A stretch of 64,000 nucleotides of DNA from positions 1 through 64,000 of the forward strand of contig NZ_JACODZ010000006.1 in assembly GCF_014280965.1 (NCBI RefSeq), in the 5' to 3' direction. Below are positions 1-7,541 of the stretch, piece by piece. The notes under the pieces were generated by a model. The model saw only the letters and a program-made list of their open reading frames with translations, had not been told where the DNA came from and searched no databases. Position 1 is the stretch's first letter, and every line of letters starts with the position of its first letter. The position numbers were made by a program, and so were the translations under genes. Source of the DNA: Echinicola salinicaeni (GTDB lineage: Bacteria > Bacteroidota > Bacteroidia > Cytophagales > Cyclobacteriaceae).

Positions 1-2610
1 GCATCTGCTGTCTCATTACTACTTACTATTGCAGTATTAACTAAGTCTAAACCTGCATCGATATCTTCCTGAGTTGCTGCATAACTTGCGCTGTAAACCC
101 AAGTTTCTGTCAAGTCCAACTCTCCGTCTGTATCTATATCACCACTTTCAAGTGTTGCTCCGCCGGCAAAGGCATCGGCCACACTAACTCCGGTCAAGCT
201 CACATTACCGGTATTCGTTACAGTGATCGTATAGTTCAAGGTCGTCGGTGCACTGATGTCAGATACATCTACTGTTTTTTCTATCGCTATACTAGGTGTC
301 TGAGTAATCGTTGTTACCGCATCATCCTGAGCATCTGCTGTCTCATTACTACTTACTATTGCAGTATTAACTAAGTCTAAACCTGCATCGATATCTTCCT
401 GAGTTGCTGCATAACTTGCGCTGTAAACCCAAGTTTCTGTCAAGTCCAACTCTCCGTCTGTATCTATATCACCACTTTCAAGTGTTGCTCCGCCGGCAAA
501 GGCATCGGCCACACTAACTCCGGTCAAGCTCACATTACCGGTATTCGTTACAGTGATCGTATAGTTCAAGGTCGTCGGTGCACTGATGTCAGTTGCATCT
601 ACTGTTTTTTCTATCGCAATGCCTGGTGTCTGAGTAATCGTTGTTACCGCATCATCCTGAGCATCTGCTGTCTCATTACTACTTACTATTGCAGTATTAA
701 CTAAGTCTAAACCTGCATCGATATCTTCCTGAGTAGCTGCATAACTTGCGCTGTATACCCAAGTTTCTGTCAAATCCAACTCTCCGTCTGTATCTATATC
801 ACCACTTTCAAGTGTTGCTCCGCCGGCAAAGGCATCGGCTACACTAACTCCGGTCAAGCTTACATTACCGGTATTCGTTACAGTGATCGTATAGTTCAAG
901 GTCGTCGGTGCACTGATGTCAGTTGCATCTACTGTTTTTTCTATCGCAATGCCTGGTGTCTGCGTAATCGTTGTTACCGCATCATCCTGTGCATCTGCTG
1001 TCTCGTTGCTGCTTACAACCGCTACATTCACCAAGTCAGATCCTAAATCGATATCTTCCTGAGTAGCTGCATAACTTGCGCTGTAAACCCAAGTTTCTGT
1101 CAAATCTAACTCTCCGTCTGTATCTATATCACCACTTTCAAGTGTTGCTCCGCCGGCAAAGGCATCGGCTACACTAACTCCGGTCAAGCTAACATTACCG
1201 GTATTCGTTACGGTGATCGTATAGTTCAAGGTCGTCGGTGCACTGATGTCAGTTGCATCTACTGTTTTTTCTATCGCAATGCCTGGCGTCTGAGTAATCG
1301 TTGTTACCGCATCATCCTGTGCATCTGCTGTCTCGTTGCTGCTTACAACCGCTACATTCACCAAGTCAGATCCTAAATCGATATCTTCCTGAGTAGCTGC
1401 ATAACTTGCGCTGTAAACCCAAGTTTCTGTCAAGTCCAACTGACCATCATCGTCTGCATCTCCGCTCACTAAGGTAGCTCCACCAGCAAAGGCATCGGCT
1501 ACACTAACTCCCGTCAAGCTAACATTACCGGTATTCGTTACGGTGATCGTATAGTTCAAGGTCGTCGGTGCACTGATGTCGGTTGCATCTACTGTTTTTT
1601 CTATCGCAATGCCTGGTGTCTGCGTAATCGTTGTTACCGCATCATCCTGAGCATCTGCTGTCTCATTACTACTTACTATTGCAGTATTAACTAAGTCTAA
1701 ACCTGCATCGATATCTTCCTGAGTAGCTGCATAACTTGCGCTGTAAACCCAAGTTTCTGTCAAATCCAACTGACCATCATCGTCTGCATCTCCGCTTACA
1801 TAAGTTGCACCACTTGCAAAAGCATCAGCTACACTAACACCCGTCAAGCTTACATTACCAGTGTTGGTTACAGTAATGGTGTAGTTCAAAGTAGTAGGTT
1901 CGCTAATGCTTGTTTCGTCCACTACCTTAGAGATTGCAATACTTGGGTTTTGATCAATTGTCGTAGTTGCATCATCTTGAACATCTGCTGCTTCAGCACT
2001 ACTAACAATAGCTGTATTTACCAAATCATCACCAGCATCAATGTCCGCCTGGGTAGCTGAATAATCTGCACTGTAAATCCATTCCTCATCAATATCCAAT
2101 TCATTATCTGTGTCAGTATCACCGCTTACATAAGTCGCCCCTCCAGCGAAAGCATCTGCTACGCTAATATTGGTAAGGCTTACATTACCGGTATTGGTAA
2201 CAGTAATAGTATAATTAAGGGTAGTTGGTGTATTGATTTCAGCTACATCCACCACTTTCTCAATGGCAATACTTGGATTTTGATCAATAGTAGTGGTCGC
2301 ATCGTCCTGAGCATCTGCAGTTTCATTACTGCTTACCACTGCTATATTCACCAAATCATTACCTGCATCAATATCATCTTGAGTAACCTCATAAGTGGCA
2401 CTGTATTCCCATGATTCAGAAAGATCCAACTGGTTGTCATTATCAGTATCCCCTCCTACAAAGCTTGCACCGCCTGCAAAGGCATCCGCTACACTCACTC
2501 CAGTTAAGCTTTGGTTACCAGTGTTGGTTACTGTAATGGTATAAGTCAAAGTACCAGGTGAAGAAATACTTGATAGATCAACAACTTTTTCAATATTAAT
2601 CGCTGGTGCA
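1..2610. repeat. 330-bp tandem repeat array (about 8 copies)
   Basis: Copies start at 1, 331, 661, 991, 1321, 1651, 1981 and 2311; the period is exactly 330 bp, 110 codons, so the frame is kept. The five or six copies nearest the left edge are almost identical at the DNA level, including synonymous positions, while those at 1981 and 2311, nearer the N-terminus, are clearly diverged. Within the similar copies, two variable blocks occur in all combinations. The array continues past the window edge. It is coding (DUF11-type domains), with no spacers, so it is not a CRISPR array. Confidence 0.95.
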
Positions 2611-4199
2611 TAAACCGTTACCACAAAATCATAATTGGCAGTATTTCCGCACTCATCCGTTGCAATCCATGAAACATTGGTATCTCCCAATCCAAAAGCA
2701 ACACCATCTAAAGAATTCGCTACTACTGGGGTACCACCATTAATGGTATAACTCAGCTCTACTGTACTACAATTATCTGAAGCAACAGCATCAAATTCTC
2801 CAGCCGCTGCGACATATTCAGTTCCACCAGCGGCTATAGTTCTTACTTCCGGATCATTTGGCCCAGAACTAAAGATTGGATCAGTAGTATCATTGATATT
2901 GATAAGTTGAATTTCTGTGTCAGAAAGACCACAATTATCGGTAACCGTAAAAGTCCTAGTAACAACAATCGGGCAAGTTCCTGAGAAACTGTCCTGATAG
3001 GTAATACTTGCAATATTTTCTTCTATAATGCTTCCTCCCTCATCAATAAAGTCCTGAAGAGAAATAAGCACCTCTGTATCGCTATAAGCCAAAGCAGTTT
3101 CACCGCTTCCTACTAAATCATTCACCCCACAAGCTTCTAGATCCAACCCAGCAGGAGCAGTCATTACCGGAGCAGTATCGTCTCCAACATTTACCGTTGC
3201 ATTAAGATCAACTGAACATCCTCTAGAATCGGTGATTGTAACAGTATAACTTCCTGCAGCTAGACCAGAGTAAGTAGATCCATTAAGTGTTCCAGTACTA
3301 GGAGATATAGCATACGAATAGTTACCATCTCCCCCAGCCTGGTTCGAAATGGTAATAACCCCATCACTAGCACCAGAACAACTAATATCATCTACAGTAA
3401 TATCAGCCGTAATTGGATCATATACAGTAATAGTTTCAGTATAGGTACTTTGGGTCCCGTCATTATCAGTAACCATTAATGCCACATTGTAGCTCCCTGC
3501 ACCTGGAAAAGTATGCAAAGGATTTAATGCGGAAGAATTTGTTCCATCGCCAAAATCCCAGCTAATCGTATACGGCGAAATTCCTCCATTTGCTGTGGAG
3601 GTGAATTGTACTGAAAAATCACTTTCGGCTGGCAAACAACTCTGCGAATCAAACTGAACGGCCAAAGGTGCCGCGACTACAATACTAGCAGGCTGCTCAC
3701 ATTGGGATTGTGAATAATCACCACAATCAATTGGTTCATCTGGAGCGTTATTATTAGTCTTCCAAACAATTAATGGCAACTCCAAAGTCAACTCTTCCCC
3801 GCATTCCCAACTAATAGGACCATAAATTACTTTATTGGTCACTGTGTTTTTACTAGAGGGCATAGTCCCAAGGGGAACGTCCAAGTAAATGGAAGAGCCA
3901 CCTATATTCAAATCCGCATACAACCTACCAAAATAGTTACTGGTATTTTGGTTGGATAGAATACCAATGGAAACATATACATCGTTTATGGGCTGCCCTG
4001 CTGTACACGTTTTGTTAGCGTCAGTAATTGGAACACCGTTGGCATCACTTAAAAATACACCCGCAATGGTGTAATTGTTTGACGTACATCCATAGTTGCA
4101 ATCCCTAAGATCTGCATTTTGGGCTTGTACGTTGGTAATGCTGAGTAAACCAATTAGACAGAAAAAGCTAAATAAGAAATACTTAGTGAATGATTTCAT
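1..4199 (-). CDS. giant secreted repeat protein, N-terminal part (3' end outside window)
   Basis: The frame is open from an ATG at 4199 to the left edge, 1399 codons without a stop, so the protein is larger than what is seen. Residues 1-26 are a signal peptide ending VQA|Q. A unique region of about 150 residues follows, then a PKD domain (about 186-258, with WDFGDG), a SprB-like repeat (about 263-337, ending GSYTVTITDSRGC), an HYR-like stretch (about 440-525), and from about residue 530 a series of 110-residue DUF11-type repeats, each with LNYTITVTNTGN, SVADAFAGG, DGELDL and ADAQDD. Such proteins are exported surface or adhesive proteins, often with a C-terminal type IX secretion sorting signal; that end is not visible. 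The reading frame and domains are seen; an adhesive role is inference. Confidence 0.9.
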   Translation of the reverse strand, partial: MKSFTKYFLFSFFCLIGLLSITNVQAQNADLRDCNYGCTSNNYTIAGVFLSDANGVPITDANKTCTAGQPINDVYVSIGILSNQNTSNYFGRLYADLNIGGSSIYLDVPLGTMPSSKNTVTNKVIYGPISWECGEELTLELPLIVWKTNNNAPDEPIDCGDYSQSQCEQPASIVVAAPLAVQFDSQSCLPAESDFSVQFTSTANGGISPYTISWDFGDGTNSSALNPLHTFPGAGSYNVALMVTDNDGTQSTYTETITVYDPITADITVDDISCSGASDGVITISNQAGGDGNYSYAISPSTGTLNGSTYSGLAAGSYTVTITDSRGCSVDLNATVNVGDDTAPVMTAPAGLDLEACGVNDLVGSGETALAYSDTEVLISLQDFIDEGGSIIEENIASITYQDSFSGTCPIVVTRTFTVTDNCGLSDTEIQLININDTTDPIFSSGPNDPEVRTIAAGGTEYVAAAGEFDAVASDNCSTVELSYTINGGTPVVANSLDGVAFGLGDTNVSWIATDECGNTANYDFVVTVYAPAINIEKVVDLSSISSPGTLTYTITVTNTGNQSLTGVSVADAFAGGASFVGGDTDNDNQLDLSESWEYSATYEVTQDDIDAGNDLVNIAVVSSNETADAQDDATTTIDQNPSIAIEKVVDVAEINTPTTLNYTITVTNTGNVSLTNISVADAFAGGATYVSGDTDTDNELDIDEEWIYSADYSATQADIDAGDDLVNTAIVSSAEAADVQDDATTTIDQNPSIAISKVVDETSISEPTTLNYTITVTNTGNVSLTGVSVADAFASGATYVSGDADDDGQLDLTETWVYSASYAATQEDIDAGLDLVNTAIVSSNETADAQDDAVTTITQTPGIAIEKTVDATDISAPTTLNYTITVTNTGNVSLTGVSVADAFAGGATLVSGDADDDGQLDLTETWVYSASYAATQEDIDLGSDLVNVAVVSSNETADAQDDAVTTITQTPGIAIEKTVDATDISAPTTLNYTITVTNTGNVSLTGVSVADAFAGGATLESGDIDTDGELDLTETWVYSASYAATQEDIDLGSDLVNVAVVSSNETADAQDDAVTTITQTPGIAIEKTVDATDISAPTTLNYTITVTNTGNVSLTGVSVADAFAGGATLESGDIDTDGELDLTETWVYSASYAATQEDIDAGLDLVNTAIVSSNETADAQDDAVTTITQTPGIAIEKTVDATDISAPTTLNYTITVTNTGNVSLTGVSVADAFAGGATLESGDIDTDGELDLTETWVYSASYAATQEDIDAGLDLVNTAIVSSNETADAQDDAVTTITQTPSIAIEKTVDVSDISAPTTLNYTITVTNTGNVSLTGVSVADAFAGGATLESGDIDTDGELDLTETWVYSASYAATQEDIDAGLDLVNTAIVSSNETAD

Positions 4200-4212
4200 G
4201 ACTGTCTCTCTA

Positions 4213-4452
4213 TTAAAGCGAAGCAAAAGCTCCCCTTGTTAAATTGATATATTGAAAATTTAAACCAGTGTTCTGGATATAAACCGGGAAGCGCAGGAAA
4301 GCCTTAGCTCCCTGATTACCAGTACCTAAATTCCTGCCTTTAGAAAAACTATCTATCGCTAGACGGATAAGCAGGATGAATTTTTCTCTTCTTGTTTTTA
4401 CTAACTCAAAAAACTTCTTGCGCGTAATTTCCATGTAAAAGTTTTTGTTCAT
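4213..4452 (-). CDS. small basic ORF upstream of the giant repeat protein (doubtful)
   Basis: This is a 79-codon frame with an ATG start, ending 13 bp before the start of the giant surface gene and in the same direction. The product is rich in Lys and Arg in its first half, with no signal peptide, membrane segment or motif that I recognise. It could be a short leader gene cotranscribed with the surface protein, a decayed gene, or a chance frame in an AT-rich upstream region. I see no coding evidence beyond its length and position. Confidence 0.3.
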   Translation of the reverse strand: MNKNFYMEITRKKFFELVKTRREKFILLIRLAIDSFSKGRNLGTGNQGAKAFLRFPVYIQNTGLNFQYINLTRGAFASL

Positions 4453-4755
4453 AAGCCTACTGTTTATTCGTACTAAATGCAGCTAAAACAATCTTTATCA
4501 ACACTTATAGACTATTTTACGCCGTTCAAATACACTATTTTGCTATAAAAGTACATCAATTGTCTTTTTCTACAAAGTAAAATGTATTTTATTTTTAAAA
4601 TAAAAGTCATTTTTTATAAACTAAATTGCGTTTTTATGTGTATGAAACGTGGCTAATTTTACTAGAACAAGCCTTATATAACCGCTTGAAGATGAGTCCC
4701 ATTAAGCACACAGGATATTTTTCCTATCTTGTAGTAAACCAGAAAATTGATAGAA
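4453..4755. other. intergenic region, no gene seen
   Basis: This is a very AT-rich divergent region between the surface-protein side (minus) and the aldehyde dehydrogenase (plus). It should carry both promoters. I find only near matches to TAnnTTTG and no convincing hairpin or repeat. A 69-codon plus-strand frame that starts here runs into the dehydrogenase in another frame and is not believable. Confidence 0.5.
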
Positions 4756-6189
4756 ATGACGGCTCCAATTACCCTTCAAGAATTATCAAATACCTTCTCC
4801 ATTCAAAAAATAAAAGCTTACAACAAAAGGTATAGCACAGCTGAGGAGAGGATTGCAACGCTCAAAAAACTAAGGGAATGGATAAAGAAAAATCAACAAG
4901 AAATTTCCAAAGCTATCTATGCGGATTTCAAAAAGCCTGCTACAGAAGTGGCCATTACAGAAACAGCCTATGTATTGATGGAAATTAACCATGCCATCAA
5001 AAATCTAGCAAGCTGGATGAAGCCCAAAAAAGTGACTACCCCTTTATACTTTCTGGGAAGTAAATCCTACACGATCATTGAGCCAAAGGGACAGGCTTTA
5101 ATTATAGCCCCTTGGAATTTCCCATTTAACTTAAGCATTGGTCCGCTCGTTTCTGCCCTTGCTGCCGGATGTACTGTTTGCCTTAAACCATCAGAGCTTA
5201 CGCCGCACACTTCCGCATTGGTAAGAAGGTTGTGTATGGAAAATTTTGAAAAGGACGAAGTAGCCATATTTGAAGGAGATGCTGAGATGGCTAAACAATT
5301 ATTAGCCCTCCCCTTTGATCATATATTTTTTACAGGCAGTCCGGGAATTGGAAAAATGGTGATGAATGCCGCTGCCCAACACCTATCAAGTGTAACATTA
5401 GAATTAGGAGGCAAATCTCCTGTAGTAATTGACAAGAACTATGACTTAAACGATGCCGTACCAAAAATTGCCACAGGGAAATGGATCAATTGCGGTCAAA
5501 CCTGTATTGCACCTGATTTCCTCTTTGTGCATGAATCCCAGAAGGAACGCCTATTAGATGACCTGAGTCATCAAATTCAAAAAATGTACCCTACAAAAAA
5601 GGCGGATAAATCATCCAATAAAGATTATGGAAGAATCATTAGCAGGAAACACCTGAACAGATTGCAGCACCTGCTCACTGATGCACAAACAAAAGGAGCA
5701 ACAATCCGCCATGGTGGTGAAATAAAAGCAGAGGAAAATTTTATGGAGCCTACCATTGTCACTGGCATGACAGAAGAAATGTTATTAATGAAGGAAGAAA
5801 TTTTTGGTCCTATTTTACCAATTATAACCTATAGTAAAACAGAAGACATACTTAATTATATGTCCCACAAAGCAAAACCACTGGCCTTTTATTTATTTTC
5901 AGAAGACAAAAGTACCATTGAAATGATGCAGAAATCGATCAGTGCAGGAACCATGGCGATCAATGTTTGTGGCATTCAATATTTACAAAACTCCTTGCCT
6001 TTTGGAGGAACAAAGGAAAGCGGAATGGGCAAAGCACATGGATACGCTGGTTTTTTGACATTTAGCAATGAAAAAGCCGTTTTGAAACAGCGCAAAGGAA
6101 AAACTCCCCTGAATATGTTTTATCCGCCCTACGATCTCAAAACCAATAAAATCATTGCTGCATTCCTTAATATCCTAGCTAAAAACTAA
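4756..6189 (+). CDS. aldehyde dehydrogenase family protein (ALDH3-like)
   Basis: An NAD(P)-dependent enzyme oxidising an aldehyde to the acid; the substrate is unknown. The 477-residue product has the ALDH fold: PWNFP at 119-123, cofactor loop FFTGSPGIGK at 191-200, general base Glu216 in ELGGKSP, and catalytic Cys250 in GQTCIAP. The total length and the short C-terminal part resemble the ALDH3 group (fatty or medium-chain aldehydes). I chose the ATG at 4756; an in-frame TTG three codons upstream (4747) is less likely. It is a single gene, convergent with the DUF6702 gene, with 8 bp between stops. The general function is secure, the substrate is not. Confidence 0.93.
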   Translation: MTAPITLQELSNTFSIQKIKAYNKRYSTAEERIATLKKLREWIKKNQQEISKAIYADFKKPATEVAITETAYVLMEINHAIKNLASWMKPKKVTTPLYFLGSKSYTIIEPKGQALIIAPWNFPFNLSIGPLVSALAAGCTVCLKPSELTPHTSALVRRLCMENFEKDEVAIFEGDAEMAKQLLALPFDHIFFTGSPGIGKMVMNAAAQHLSSVTLELGGKSPVVIDKNYDLNDAVPKIATGKWINCGQTCIAPDFLFVHESQKERLLDDLSHQIQKMYPTKKADKSSNKDYGRIISRKHLNRLQHLLTDAQTKGATIRHGGEIKAEENFMEPTIVTGMTEEMLLMKEEIFGPILPIITYSKTEDILNYMSHKAKPLAFYLFSEDKSTIEMMQKSISAGTMAINVCGIQYLQNSLPFGGTKESGMGKAHGYAGFLTFSNEKAVLKQRKGKTPLNMFYPPYDLKTNKIIAAFLNILAKN

Positions 6190-6197
6190 ATTGCAAA

Positions 6198-6689
6198 CTA
6201 TTCAAAAGACAAGGTATCCTCTTCCTTCCCTTTATATAAAATCAAGGTCTTCGGCTCATCATTGAAGTAAAAATTGATCATATTTTGCTGATCCTGAAAA
6301 TCACTGATGAGCACCTTATTGGTTATTTTAACTTTCTGTGGTACGGGCACATTTTTGGCCTCCAAATAAAACCAAGCAGCATCTTCTTCTATTTCAAATC
6401 CGAGGTACTCAAGCTTGACCAAGTTACCATTGATTTCATAGATATTATTATCCATCAAATACGCTTTGACAAAACCATTCAGTCTTTCGGGATCCTGGGG
6501 ATGTAAAAAATCAAGATCTTCATCATACTTTTTACTAAGCGCCTGCTCCAAATCATCCCAGAAAATTTTTTGGGCAATTTCCAAACTTTGGGCCTCAGTA
6601 TTATAGTTAACATCCGTCACACTAATATAGAAAGGATGAAGATTCACCATCCATCCAAGCATCCATATGACTATATAATTATATAACAT
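6198..6689 (-). CDS. DUF6702 family protein
   Basis: 163 residues. The first 16 or so are hydrophobic and look like a signal or anchor sequence, followed by HPFYISVTDVNYN and EIAQKIFWDDLE, which I recognise as the conserved core of DUF6702, a Bacteroidota family of unknown function. The rest is rich in beta strands and ends with an acidic tail. It is divergent from the HupE/UreJ and M1 peptidase genes; this trio recurs together in Bacteroidota in my recollection, which suggests a shared envelope role. No enzymatic motif is visible. Confidence 0.75.
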   Translation of the reverse strand: MLYNYIVIWMLGWMVNLHPFYISVTDVNYNTEAQSLEIAQKIFWDDLEQALSKKYDEDLDFLHPQDPERLNGFVKAYLMDNNIYEINGNLVKLEYLGFEIEEDAAWFYLEAKNVPVPQKVKITNKVLISDFQDQQNMINFYFNDEPKTLILYKGKEEDTLSFE

Positions 6690-6864
6690 TTAGTTATTGA
6701 TTTTTACTTTTTGTCCAAATTAAACATTAATATTACACCGCTGTTTTTCTTACCCAAATAAAACTAAGCCAAGTCCTCATTGAGAAGTTTGATCAGCTTG
6801 TGTTTTACAAAAATACAAGCTTCTATCCGAATCTTTTCAATCAGATGGAAAAACGAAAAATTAA

Positions 6865-7446
6865 ATGAATCAGTTTCAAGCTTATTTTAAGTTAGGCATG
6901 GATCATATCCTTGACCTAAAAGGTTTTGACCACATCTTGTTTATTGTTGCTCTTTGCGCCATTTACCTGCTGAGAGATTGGAAGAAAATTTTGATCTTGG
7001 TAACCGCATTTACCATAGGTCATTCTATTACCCTTGCGCTAGCTACTTTAAAGATCTTTACGGTCAAAGGAAGCCTAATCGAATTCCTTATCCCTGTAAC
7101 CATAGCGGTCACTGCCTTTTTCAATATACTCAGGCCAAGACCTTCAAGTGGCTCCGGGATTCAGGCAAACTACTTCTTTGCCCTATTTTTCGGTCTGATA
7201 CACGGCCTTGGATTCTCCAACTACCTAAAATCATTATTAGGAAGGGAAAGCTCCATTTGGGAACCCCTGCTGGCCTTCAACTTGGGCCTGGAAGTCGGAC
7301 AGCTGATCATAGTAGGCATCTTCATTTTAATATCATCTATCGCCATTGGCATATTAAGTGCCAACAGAAAAGAATGGGCCTTGGTCATTTCTTCTGTGGT
7401 ATTCGGAATGGCCATAATGATGATATTGGACGCAATATATTGGTAA
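6865..7446 (+). CDS. HupE/UreJ family membrane protein
   Basis: 193 residues with about six membrane segments. It starts with MDHILDLKGFDHILFI, the GxDHxLF signature of HupE/UreJ proteins, which are associated with nickel transport in hydrogenase and urease loci. The conserved FTIGHSITLA and FGLIHGLGFS segments, with membrane histidines that could bind a metal, are present. No hydrogenase or urease gene is in the window, and the next gene (95 bp downstream, same strand) is an M1 zinc metallopeptidase, so metal supply other than nickel is possible. Family secure, transported ion unknown. Confidence 0.85.
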   Translation: MNQFQAYFKLGMDHILDLKGFDHILFIVALCAIYLLRDWKKILILVTAFTIGHSITLALATLKIFTVKGSLIEFLIPVTIAVTAFFNILRPRPSSGSGIQANYFFALFFGLIHGLGFSNYLKSLLGRESSIWEPLLAFNLGLEVGQLIIVGIFILISSIAIGILSANRKEWALVISSVVFGMAIMMILDAIYW

Positions 7447-7541
7447 TTAACACAACCCAAATACAACCTATTATAAGAGTTCACTGATTTAATCAGTAAG
7501 AATAGTCATGTTACTTATTCATAAAAACTCAATAGAGAGAT

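Noticed and set aside
1-2610. Regular 330-bp periodicity considered as a CRISPR or satellite array
   Set aside because: Repeats are continuous coding sequence in one frame, without spacers, and each encodes a DUF11-type domain.
4747-4755. TTG start three codons before the aldehyde dehydrogenase ATG
   Set aside because: The ATG at 4756 gives the normal protein start.
4626-4835. Plus-strand 69-codon frame
   Set aside because: It overlaps the aldehyde dehydrogenase start in another frame and its product has no recognisable feature.
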